From positions 1-9,459 of the forward strand of contig SMWH01000153.1 of NCBI GenBank assembly GCA_004357005.1: a stretch of 9,459 bases of DNA, read 5' to 3'. Positions 1 to 6,581 of the stretch are shown here, piece after piece. Position 1 is the first letter of the stretch. The number at the start of each line of letters is the position of its first letter. The DNA is from Gammaproteobacteria bacterium. GTDB taxonomy: Bacteria > Pseudomonadota > Gammaproteobacteria > SMWH01. The notes below the pieces were generated by a model. That model searched no databases. It had not been told where the DNA came from and was given only the letters and a program-made list of their open reading frames with translations. The position numbers and the translations under genes were made by a program.

Positions 1-1274
1 CGCCGAACAACCCCGGGCTGCATGCGGAGCTGGGGCATGTGCTGGCCCGCCGCGGGAACACGGGGGAAGCCCGGGCCTGCTACCAACGGGCGCTGAAACT
101 GAACCCGGACGTTGATACCCGCTTGACGGTGCTGGATTACCTGGCCCGTGCCGGGGACATCGACGCGGCGGTGGAGGCTTACCGACGCCTGCTCGACTCG
201 CAGCCTGACAATGCGCGCGCCCTGTACAACCTGGCCTTCAAGGCGCCGGATTCCTTGCGCGACGGCGAACGGGACAAGCTGGAACAGGTGGCCCGAAGTG
301 ACGGCGTGGCCAGCGAGCTTCCCGCGGCGCAACGAGCCGCGGCGCACTACGCCCTGGCCGGCGTCGTCAACCACCAGCCGGAGCTTGCCGTGCCCCATGC
401 CCGTGCGGCCAATGCCTTGATGCTGGATTGCCATGACGCCAACAACACGAGCTATCAACCCGGGGATCATCACCAGCTTGTCACGCGCCTGATCGAGACT
501 TTTGACCGGGACTGGTTTGCCCGTACACACGGATGGGGCAGTGACAGTCGTCTTCCGGTGTTTATTGTGGGCATGCCACGTTCCGGTACCAGTCTCGTGG
601 AACAGATCCTGGCCAGCCATCCTGAAGTATTTGGCGGTGGTGAACTGGTGGTGGTGAACCTGTCGCTGGACCGCTTGCCCCTGCTCATGCAACGCAATGA
701 TGATTTCATGGCCTGTCTGGAGCATGTGGGCAGAAAAGAAATCTCCGGCTCAGCGACATTCTGTCTCGATAGTTTCGAAGAGTTGGCTGCGGGAGCCTCC
801 AGGGTCACCGACAAATTCCCGGACAACTATCTGCACCTGGGCTGGATCCGAACGCTGTTTGTGAACGCGCCCATCGTGCATTGTGAACGTGACTCACGGG
901 ATACGGCGATTTCGTGCTGGCTGAACCGCCTGCCCGAGTTAATGTGGAGTTGTGATCTGGAGCACATCACGACGCGCATCGAGGACTACCGTCGCGTCAT
1001 GGATCATTGGCGTGATGTTCTCCCGGGGAAGATTCTTGATCTGAGCTACGAGTCGTTGGTCGCACAACCGGAACAGGAGGGAAGGCGGTTGGTGGAACAC
1101 TGCGGTCTGGAATGGGATCCGGCCTGTCTGCGTTTCCATGAAAGCTCGCGCGCGGTGGAGACTGCCAGTTACCGGCAAGTGCGCAAACCCGTGTACCGCT
1201 CATCCGCGGGGCGTTGGCGATCTTATAGAGAAGTCCTGGAACCCTGGCTGGAAAGGCTCAAGCCGTCTCAGTAG
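1..1274 (+). CDS. TPR-sulfotransferase, 5' truncated by the window edge
   Basis: The frame is open from base 3 with no stop upstream, so the gene starts outside the window. A GTG at 39 is only an internal valine, because the 12 codons before it already read as part of a TPR helix. Numbering from that GTG, residues 1-120 hold TPR-like repeats ending in LNPD and QPDN. A PAPS-dependent sulfotransferase domain (Sulfotransfer_3-like) runs from about 172 to the end. The 5'-phosphosulfate loop is IVGMPRSGTSLVEQIL (177-190), followed by SHPEVFGGGEL, whose Glu202 may be the catalytic base by analogy with tyrosylprotein sulfotransferases. RVTDKFPDNYLHLG (255-268) and the 3'-phosphate-binding segment CERDSRDTAISCW (282-294) follow. 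The tail PVYRSSAGRW is typical of the family. No signal peptide is visible, but the N-terminus is missing. The acceptor substrate is unknown. The gene ends in TAG at 1272-1274, inside the convergent neighbour. Confidence 0.93.
   Translation, partial: PNNPGLHAELGHVLARRGNTGEARACYQRALKLNPDVDTRLTVLDYLARAGDIDAAVEAYRRLLDSQPDNARALYNLAFKAPDSLRDGERDKLEQVARSDGVASELPAAQRAAAHYALAGVVNHQPELAVPHARAANALMLDCHDANNTSYQPGDHHQLVTRLIETFDRDWFARTHGWGSDSRLPVFIVGMPRSGTSLVEQILASHPEVFGGGELVVVNLSLDRLPLLMQRNDDFMACLEHVGRKEISGSATFCLDSFEELAAGASRVTDKFPDNYLHLGWIRTLFVNAPIVHCERDSRDTAISCWLNRLPELMWSCDLEHITTRIEDYRRVMDHWRDVLPGKILDLSYESLVAQPEQEGRRLVEHCGLEWDPACLRFHESSRAVETASYRQVRKPVYRSSAGRWRSYREVLEPWLERLKPSQ
1268..1274. other. Convergent stop-codon overlap
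   Basis: The TAG of the sulfotransferase (1272-1274) and the TGA of the FG-GAP protein (complement of 1268-1270) overlap tail to tail. No hairpin terminator separates the two genes, so each transcript probably runs into the other. Confidence 0.9.
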
Positions 1275-2872
1275 GCCAGCGCGACGCGGGCTTTCCCCCC
1301 TTCAAGCGCGACCGCACCGCTGCGGCGCGTGGTGCCATCCGGAAACTCGACCACGACGTCGTCGATCCGGGTCGCGCGACCTAAACCGACTGGCCACTCA
1401 TCAACAACGATCGCGGAACCGAATCCCTCGCCGCGGAGAATCCAGCGGTAACGGACGCCGATGTCGGTGTGCACCGAGATGCGGACTCCGACTGCTCCCG
1501 GATTCTTCCGGGGCCCGCGGACGGTCACATGGACCCGGGCCATGACCGGACCCCGGTGCAGGAGTACCCGGATCGGCTCCCTCTGGTCGGCCGGATTCAC
1601 GCCGCCGCTGTTAATGACGATGTCGAGCCGGCCATCGCCGTCGAAATCGGCGAAGGCGATGCCGTGCGTGCGGCCGGGAAACGCGAGTCCAGCCTGCTCG
1701 GTGACGTTTCGAAATGACCCAGCCACGTTCATGAGCAGGGCGTTGTCCGCGTCCATTGCCACCTTCGGTCCACCGGTACCGATGTAGAGATCGGGATAGC
1801 CGTTGTAGTCGATGTCAGCGGTTCCAATCCCCATGCAACCCTTCACCGAAGAGACCTGGGTCTCGTCTGTCACCAAAGTAAAGGAGAAGTCTCCGTCGTT
1901 GCGGTACAGGTGCATGTAGGACGTGGGCAGCGTGGAGCTCGGGTCGCCCCATGCGCACACGGCGACGTCCAGGTCGCCGTCCTGGTCATAATCCATCACG
2001 GCAGACGTCAGCGCGTATTCGGCCTCGGTTGGCAAATGTACCGATTGCCCATCGAGATCGAACCACGGGGGCGCACCGGTGTTGCGGTAGAAGTAAACAC
2101 CGTTACCGCCGACGACGAGTATGTCGGGACGGTGGTCCCCGTCGAAGTCCGCGGCGGTGACGCCGAAGCCATCGTCGGTGCCACTGCCGATGTCGCGGGC
2201 GATGCGCAGGCTTCCGTTGGTATTCCACAGCACCTCGACGTTGCCGCCGCTCTTGCTGGGCGAGCCGTTGCCGACCACGAGATCCAGATCCCCGTCGCCG
2301 TCGAAATCCGCCGCCGCCGCGCCCATCGACGCCCCGAGACCGCCCGCGTCGGACAATGCCTCGGGGCTGAGCGTGTATCGGCCCCCGCCGTCGTTGACGA
2401 GCATCGTGTTGGCTCCGGTTCCGAACCAGCCGTCGCGGGTGGTGTAGAGGTCGAGGTCCCCGTCGAGGTCGAGATCGATCGGCAGCATCATCCAGGTCTC
2501 GACCTCAGAGGCCACCGCGAAGCGCTCGGTCGCCTCCTCGAACACGCCACATCCGAGTCCCCGATGTGCAGTCACGGTGGAGTTCGTGCGCGTCTGGGGA
2601 CTGCTGGTGGCCGAAAGCAGATCGAGGAAGCCGTCGCCGTCGAGGTCGGCGATCGTCACCCCGCGGCCGAGTCCATCGCCGCCGACCCCGGGGGCGGCCA
2701 CCCATGTCGGAGCCAGGTACCCGGCAGTGGCAAGAACCTCGGCTCTCTGGATTATGGCGTCTCCGGGGGGAGGCGCATCCTCACACGTCAGATTGGCGCT
2801 GCTGTCTTTTCCGGAAGCGCTGTAGCCCACCGCAGCGAGCGTGATGAGCAACGATAGGTGAGGCAGGCGCAT
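1268..2872 (-). CDS. Exported FG-GAP beta-propeller protein with C-terminal ASPIC/UnbV domain
   Basis: This 534-residue protein starts with a Sec-type signal peptide (MRLPHLSLLITLAAVGYSAS) without a clear lipobox. Seven DxDxDG-type calcium-site repeats follow at about 76-84, 133-141, 189-197, 242-250, 294-302, 353-361 and 409-417. Seven is the count expected for a complete FG-GAP/VCBS propeller of the integrin-alpha type. The sixth is degenerate (DIDYNGYPD, Asn in place of Asp). Residues about 445-515 match the ASPIC/UnbV domain, including the GxGFGS, GLGRA and VVVEFPDGT segments. It lacks the C-X8-C insert seen in the CRTAC1-like protein at the right of the window, so it is a diverged cousin, not a recent copy. 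The ATG at 2872 is supported by GGAG four bases upstream and by the signal peptide. Expected location is periplasm or surface. The ligand is unknown. It lies 248 nt after the TPR operon genes and may have its own promoter. Confidence 0.92.
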   Translation of the reverse strand: MRLPHLSLLITLAAVGYSASGKDSSANLTCEDAPPPGDAIIQRAEVLATAGYLAPTWVAAPGVGGDGLGRGVTIADLDGDGFLDLLSATSSPQTRTNSTVTAHRGLGCGVFEEATERFAVASEVETWMMLPIDLDLDGDLDLYTTRDGWFGTGANTMLVNDGGGRYTLSPEALSDAGGLGASMGAAAADFDGDGDLDLVVGNGSPSKSGGNVEVLWNTNGSLRIARDIGSGTDDGFGVTAADFDGDHRPDILVVGGNGVYFYRNTGAPPWFDLDGQSVHLPTEAEYALTSAVMDYDQDGDLDVAVCAWGDPSSTLPTSYMHLYRNDGDFSFTLVTDETQVSSVKGCMGIGTADIDYNGYPDLYIGTGGPKVAMDADNALLMNVAGSFRNVTEQAGLAFPGRTHGIAFADFDGDGRLDIVINSGGVNPADQREPIRVLLHRGPVMARVHVTVRGPRKNPGAVGVRISVHTDIGVRYRWILRGEGFGSAIVVDEWPVGLGRATRIDDVVVEFPDGTTRRSGAVALEGGKARVALAY

Positions 2873-2880
2873 GGATCTCC
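2873..2880 (-). promoter_or_regulatory. Ribosome binding site of the FG-GAP/ASPIC gene
   Basis: Read on the minus strand, GGAG lies four bases before the ATG at 2872 (GGAGATCCATG). The spacing is slightly short, but this is the best purine block near the start, and the start also gives a good signal peptide. Confidence 0.5.
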
Positions 2881-2912
2881 GATCTCGATTGCGTTTGGTA
2901 CAAGGCTGCGAA

Positions 2913-2921
2913 ATTCTAGCA
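2913..2921 (-). promoter_or_regulatory. Possible extended -10 promoter element for the FG-GAP/ASPIC gene
   Basis: The minus strand reads TGCTAGAAT, matching the extended -10 pattern TGnTATAAT with one mismatch in the hexamer. It would place a transcript start about 35 nt before the ATG. No convincing -35 box lies at 16-18 nt upstream, which is tolerable for extended -10 promoters but leaves this a weak call. Confidence 0.3.
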
Positions 2922-2938
2922 GGATGGGAAGGTGGGAA

Positions 2939-2976
2939 GGGGTCAGAGCCCTTTTACGGGAGTCTCTCCCGGGCTT
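2939..2976. repeat. Bulged hairpin resembling a REP/RAYT-type palindromic element
   Basis: On the plus strand GGGGTCAGAGCC is followed by a hairpin. The inner stem is CGGGAG/CTCCCG (2957-2962 with 2966-2971) around a TCT loop. The outer stem is AGCC/GGCT (2947-2950 with 2972-2975), with CTTTTA bulged on one side. The GGGGTCAGAGCC-CTTTTA lead resembles sequences I recall beside REP-associated tyrosine transposases. No transposase is present, and only one copy is seen in the window. It could instead be an mRNA structure. Confidence 0.35.
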
Positions 2977-3061
2977 GTTCTCCGAATCCGTGCCACACAA
3001 CCCGTCCGCCCAGGGAATGAACCGTCCAAAAACGGCCATGAATGGTCTACCTGGGGTCCGA

Positions 3062-3097
3062 ACCGCGGGATTTGTGCAGAGCGGTCCAGGCCGCGGT
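3062..3097 (-). repeat. 7-bp GC-rich inverted repeat downstream of the third TPR gene
   Basis: ACCGCGG (3062-3068) and CCGCGGT (3091-3097) are perfect inverted copies separated by 22 nt, about 25-60 nt past the TPR gene's stop. There is no following U-run on the minus strand, so it is at best a weak terminator or 3'-end structure. Confidence 0.3.
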
Positions 3098-3120
3098 GCA
3101 AGCCACAGTCCAGCCATGGC

Positions 3121-4782
3121 CTAGGACGGATCGTCGGATTCAGTGGGATAGGCGAAAGCGTCCGGGGCAAACACGGGGTGGCTGGCAGGCCAGGCTTCCT
3201 CCGCGGGTTGCTGGTCCCGGTAGCGTTCCATGTTGGTCTGCAGTCCCGGAAATTTGTCCGGCCCGCCCAGCTTGAAGGACTCGAACATGGCCTGGGCCTG
3301 GTAGTCCGCGGCGTCCTGGTAGTTGCCCAGGGCCGCCTCCGCCATGGCCAGGGTTTCCGCGTGCTCCAGGTCCGGCCTTAGATCGTACAGCGCCCGGGCG
3401 TCCGCCAGGGCGATCTGTTGCTGTTCGGCAGTCGCCGACGGACAGGTCGCAAAGGTGCGGGCCTGGGTCTGGATCACGTCGCCGCGGTTGGGATTGATGG
3501 CCAGGGCCGTCGCCAGGGCCGTCAGGGCGTCTTCACACTGCCCGGCGGCGAGGAAGGCCAGCGCCTGCAGGTGCCAGACATGAACATTGTCTAATTGGAG
3601 CTGCGCAACGCGCGTGAAATCGGTGGCGGCCCGGGCGTAGCGACCCAGGCGCATATTGGCGTGACCCAGCAGGTACCAGGCTTCGGTGTAGTCCGCGTTG
3701 TTGGTGACGGCCTGCTCGTAGAAGGGAATCGCCGGTTCCGTCAGATCCCGCTGATCCAGTAGCAGGGCCAGATTGAACGCAGCCTCGGCGTTTTCCGGGT
3801 TGATCCTCAGGGCTTCTTCGTATTTCATTCCCGCTGCATCGTGTTGGCCCAGCTGTTCCAGCGCCAACCCCAGGGCCACGTGCGCCGCGTCGTCTTTGGG
3901 GTTGACGGCGATCGCCATGCTCAACGCGTTGACCGCGCCTTCGAAGTTACCCTCCTTGCCCGCCGCCACGCCCTGCTGGAGGTAGAACTGGGAACTCTGG
4001 GAACGGCCCTGCATGGCGTGGATCAGCGGGTCCGGGTACTGCGGTTTGATGTTGCCGCGCTGCTCCAGGTGTTCCCGGGCCCTTTCCAGGTCGCCTGTCT
4101 GCCGGTAGGCCATGCCCAGGCGGTAGTGCAGTTCACTGGCCTGGGGTTGCGCTACCAGGGCACGCTCGAAGTAATCGATCGAATTTGCGTAGTCTTCCGC
4201 GCGGAAGGCCACGCGGCCCAGTCCGGTGAGCGCCGCGGCATGATCCGGGTCCTTGTCCAGCAGCTGCCGGAACACGGTTTCGGCTTCCCCGGGCCGGTTG
4301 CTGTCCAGAAAGGCAAGCCCCAGGCGCATGCGCACGGCCGGGTAAGTCGGTTCCAGCGCCATCACGCGCCGGTAATGTTCGATGGCCGCGTCGTGTTGTC
4401 CGGATTCGTAGTCGTGCAGGCCGAGGTAATAAAACCAGCGCGCGTCGTCCTGGATCAGCGCCACGGCATTTCGATAGGCGGCGCCCGCCGGGTCCTGCAT
4501 CTCATGGGCCTGGTAGTGCATGCCCAGCCGCCCATAGGCATCGGCCAGCTCCCGGGGAGTTTGCGCGCCGGCCTGTTTGGTTTTGAAAACGACCCGCGCC
4601 GATTGCAGGGAATCGCTCACGGCTTCCTGGAAGACCTCGAGATCCGGGAAGGGGATTGCCTCGAGTTCCACGCCGAATCGCGTGATGGCGTTGTCGTCCT
4701 GGGCCCACAAGCTGCCCGCCAGCAGTAGCGTGACGGCGAGCCCCGGAACGAGCCTCTGTATGGCCCTCCGAATCACATGCAT
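3121..4782 (-). CDS. Exported TPR solenoid protein (third TPR paralogue of the operon)
   Basis: This 553-residue protein begins with a signal peptide ending near SLWA|Q (about residue 27). TPR units follow at about 114-146, 148-180, 182-214 and 216-247. A linker around 248-263 contains DPLIH, and further TPRs lie at 264-296, 298-330, 332-364, 366-398 and 400-432. A degenerate pair closes the solenoid (433-502). The only cysteines are C416 and C447, spaced C-X30-C. The C-terminal signature NMERYRDQQPAEEAWP (517-532) precedes a Pro/acidic tail. It is closely related to the gene immediately upstream: both share the LWAQ cleavage region, FPGL..NMERYRDQQP and a 26-bp identical DNA segment. It starts 37 nt after that gene's stop, with GAGG six bases before the ATG. 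By family it should be a protein-interaction scaffold in the periplasm. The partner is unknown. Confidence 0.92.
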   Translation of the reverse strand: MHVIRRAIQRLVPGLAVTLLLAGSLWAQDDNAITRFGVELEAIPFPDLEVFQEAVSDSLQSARVVFKTKQAGAQTPRELADAYGRLGMHYQAHEMQDPAGAAYRNAVALIQDDARWFYYLGLHDYESGQHDAAIEHYRRVMALEPTYPAVRMRLGLAFLDSNRPGEAETVFRQLLDKDPDHAAALTGLGRVAFRAEDYANSIDYFERALVAQPQASELHYRLGMAYRQTGDLERAREHLEQRGNIKPQYPDPLIHAMQGRSQSSQFYLQQGVAAGKEGNFEGAVNALSMAIAVNPKDDAAHVALGLALEQLGQHDAAGMKYEEALRINPENAEAAFNLALLLDQRDLTEPAIPFYEQAVTNNADYTEAWYLLGHANMRLGRYARAATDFTRVAQLQLDNVHVWHLQALAFLAAGQCEDALTALATALAINPNRGDVIQTQARTFATCPSATAEQQQIALADARALYDLRPDLEHAETLAMAEAALGNYQDAADYQAQAMFESFKLGGPDKFPGLQTNMERYRDQQPAEEAWPASHPVFAPDAFAYPTESDDPS

Positions 4783-4788
4783 GCGCAG

Positions 4789-4792
4789 CCTC
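4789..4792 (-). promoter_or_regulatory. Ribosome binding site of the third TPR gene
   Basis: GAGG on the minus strand sits six bases before the ATG at 4782, within the 37-nt intercistronic gap. This is good spacing, and it supports the start that yields the signal peptide. Confidence 0.55.
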
Positions 4793-4819
4793 GTGGGACA
4801 GTCAAAAGCGTCAGCCCGT

Positions 4820-6478
4820 TCAGGGCGATTGCGGGGACGGGCTGTCCACTTCCGACGGCGCCGTCAGTTTCGGGGGCGGCGGATAGAAAATCGGGTGCGT
4901 CACCGGCCAGGCTTCCACCGGTGGCTGCTGGTCCCGGTAGCGTTCCATGTTTTCCGTAAGGCCCGGGAACTTGTTCGCACCGCCGGCCTTGATCGCTTCG
5001 AACATGGCCTGAGCCTGGTAGTCCGAGGCCTCCTGGTACTGGCTCAGCGCCGCCTTGGCCATGGCCAGGGTCTCGGCGTGCTCAAGATTTGGCAACTGGG
5101 TGTACAAGTCACCCGCATCGTCAAGGGCAATGCGCTTTTGTTCGTCCGTGGCGGCGGGGCAGGTGGCATAGGTGCGTGCCCGGGTCTGCAACGTCTGTCC
5201 GCCCGCGGGGTTGATGGCCAGGGCTTCGTCCAGCGCGGCCATGGCCCGCGCGCATTGTCCCGACGCCAGATGCGCGAGCGCCTCCAGGTGCAGGACGGCG
5301 GCGTCTTGCTTGTGCAGTTGTGAAGCCTGCGCGTAGAAACTTGCAGCTTCAGCGTACTTCCCCTTGCGCATGAGGGCGTTACCCAGATAGATCATCGGGT
5401 CGGCAAAACCGGCTTGGGCTTCAATGGCGCGCTGGTAGTATTCGATGGCCGTGTCAGTATCGCCACCCTGGTCGGTCATCAGACCCACGTTGAACAGGGC
5501 ATTGGGATCGTCGGGGGCGATCGCCAGCGCCCGGCCCAGGAAATCCTCGGCAGCTTCCAGGTTGCCCATGGCCAGGCTGGCGCGCGCCATGCTGACGTAA
5601 GCCCGCGGATCGTTGGGGTCCACCAGCGCTGCCAGCTGAAACATGTTGAAGGCATCTTTCATCATCCGGCCTTGTGCCGCCATCAGCCCCTGGCCCAGGT
5701 AGAAGTCGGCCCCCTGGGAGTGCGTCTGCATGGTGATCAGCCACGGATCTTCGATCCGGGCGATGCGATCCCCCGCTTCATCCATGTGCAGGCGGGCCTG
5801 AGCCATGTCTCCGATCTGGCGATAAGCCAGACCCAGGAGGTAATGCAATTGGTTGGCTTGGTAGTCCAGTTCAAACGCCCGCTCGAAACGCTCGATGGCT
5901 TCCTGGTAACGGCCTTCGTCCATGGCGATGCGCCCGAGGCCTGTAATAACCGCCGCATCATTCGGGCGTTGCGCGAGGACGACCACGAATTCCTCCTCCG
6001 CCTCGACTTTTCGATCCAGGGTGTAAAACAGCAGGCCGAGCCGGGTGCGGGCAGCCAGGTAATCCGGTGCCAGTTGCAACACGCGCAGGTATTCGCTGAT
6101 GGCGCGGTCCGGGTCGCCTTTCTCCTGATAGAGGAAGGCCAGGAAATGGTGCCAGCGCGGATCGTCCGGTTTGAGGGTTTTGGCATTGCTGTAAGCCGCT
6201 GCAGCGGAATCTTCGAACTGAAGCGATTGATACACCATGCCGAGACGTCCGTAAGCGTCACTCAGTGCAGACTTGTCGTCACCGGCTTCTTCGCGTTGCT
6301 GGTTGAACAAAGCGCGCGCGTTGGTGAGTATTTGGCGCATCTGTTGCGTCTGGTTGGCTGGATTCGGGTGTGGGACGATCGCGAGGATGCTTTCCTGTGC
6401 CCAAAGCGTGGTGGCGCCCAGGAACAGGACCAGCAGGCCGGTCGTCAGAAGTCGCGCATACGCAATCATGGGCTGCAC
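4820..6478 (-). CDS. Exported TPR solenoid protein (second TPR paralogue of the operon)
   Basis: This protein has 552 residues if read from GTG at 6478, which lies just after an in-frame TAA and seven bases after a GGTGG block. The alternative ATG at 6469 (Met4) gives an equally good signal peptide but has no visible ribosome binding site. The signal peptide ends near TTLWA|Q (residue 27). TPRs run through about 108-140, 142-174, 176-207 and 209-238. A linker contains EDPWLITM (243-250), and TPRs resume at 258-290, 292-324, 326-358, 359-391 and 393-425. A degenerate C-terminal pair follows. The only cysteines are C409 and C440 (C-X30-C). The signature NMERYRDQQPPVEAWP (510-525) precedes a proline-rich tail. 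It sits between two paralogues, 103 nt after the first, and that gap contains a palindrome and a G-quadruplex motif. Likely role: periplasmic scaffold with unknown partner. Confidence 0.92.
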   Translation of the reverse strand: MQPMIAYARLLTTGLLVLFLGATTLWAQESILAIVPHPNPANQTQQMRQILTNARALFNQQREEAGDDKSALSDAYGRLGMVYQSLQFEDSAAAAYSNAKTLKPDDPRWHHFLAFLYQEKGDPDRAISEYLRVLQLAPDYLAARTRLGLLFYTLDRKVEAEEEFVVVLAQRPNDAAVITGLGRIAMDEGRYQEAIERFERAFELDYQANQLHYLLGLAYRQIGDMAQARLHMDEAGDRIARIEDPWLITMQTHSQGADFYLGQGLMAAQGRMMKDAFNMFQLAALVDPNDPRAYVSMARASLAMGNLEAAEDFLGRALAIAPDDPNALFNVGLMTDQGGDTDTAIEYYQRAIEAQAGFADPMIYLGNALMRKGKYAEAASFYAQASQLHKQDAAVLHLEALAHLASGQCARAMAALDEALAINPAGGQTLQTRARTYATCPAATDEQKRIALDDAGDLYTQLPNLEHAETLAMAKAALSQYQEASDYQAQAMFEAIKAGGANKFPGLTENMERYRDQQPPVEAWPVTHPIFYPPPPKLTAPSEVDSPSPQSP

Positions 6479-6535
6479 AGTTTAGCCACCGGGACGGAAA
6501 TGGCCAGCTTTCAGTCCGAAGTCACGGCGCGACGG

Positions 6536-6555
6536 CCCCCTCCCATCCCCGCCCC
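6536..6555 (-). promoter_or_regulatory. G-quadruplex motif on the mRNA strand between two TPR genes
   Basis: The minus (coding) strand reads G4-C-G4-AT-G3-A-G5, that is, four G-runs with loops of 1, 2 and 1 nt, the pattern expected for a very stable parallel quadruplex. It lies 26 nt past the stop of the first TPR gene and 57 nt before the GTG start of the second. It could act in RNA as a block to exonuclease, ribosomes or polymerase, or be chance in GC-rich DNA. Confidence 0.5.
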
Positions 6556-6560
6556 ATCGC

Positions 6561-6574
6561 CATCGGGCCCGATG
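6561..6574. repeat. 14-bp perfect palindrome in the intercistronic gap
   Basis: CATCGGGCCCGATG is its own reverse complement. It lies just after the first TPR gene's stop and five bases from the G-quadruplex motif. Perfect symmetry without a loop suits a dimeric protein site better than an RNA hairpin, which would have only a 5-bp stem around GGCC. No U-run follows, so it is not a standard terminator. Confidence 0.4.
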
Positions 6575-6581
6575 CTGGCTG

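Larger units (their letters stand above)
2873..3120 (-). other. 248-nt intergenic region between third TPR gene and FG-GAP gene
   Basis: No credible protein is encoded here. The region holds a GC-rich inverted repeat close to the TPR gene's stop (3062-3068 with 3091-3097), a bulged hairpin (2947-2975) and an extended -10-like element before the FG-GAP gene. None is followed by a clear U-run, so I do not call a Rho-independent terminator. Confidence 0.6.

Noticed and set aside
39..41. GTG as the real start of the sulfotransferase gene
   Set aside because: The 12 codons upstream continue a TPR helix in frame to the window edge, so the gene is truncated, not started here.
2270..2480. Repeating gtcgccgtcg-like DNA motif suggesting a minisatellite
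   Set aside because: It is explained by Asp-Gly-Asp codons of the calcium-site repeats in the FG-GAP gene.
1910..2857. 315-codon plus-strand open frame opposite the FG-GAP/ASPIC gene
   Set aside because: Repeated VAVEV-like strings are the reverse complement of GAC/GGC-rich calcium-site codons; a shadow.
2957..2971. Rho-independent terminator at the 6-bp GC stem
   Set aside because: Neither strand has a U-run after the stem; a REP-like or structural hairpin fits better.
3010..3034. CCGT/ACGG hairpin with an internal A/T run
   Set aside because: The stem is only 4 bp and the T-run is in the loop, not after the stem.
3841..4728. 295-codon plus-strand open frame opposite the third TPR gene
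   Set aside because: Antisense shadow with no domain, no ribosome binding site and no conserved pattern.
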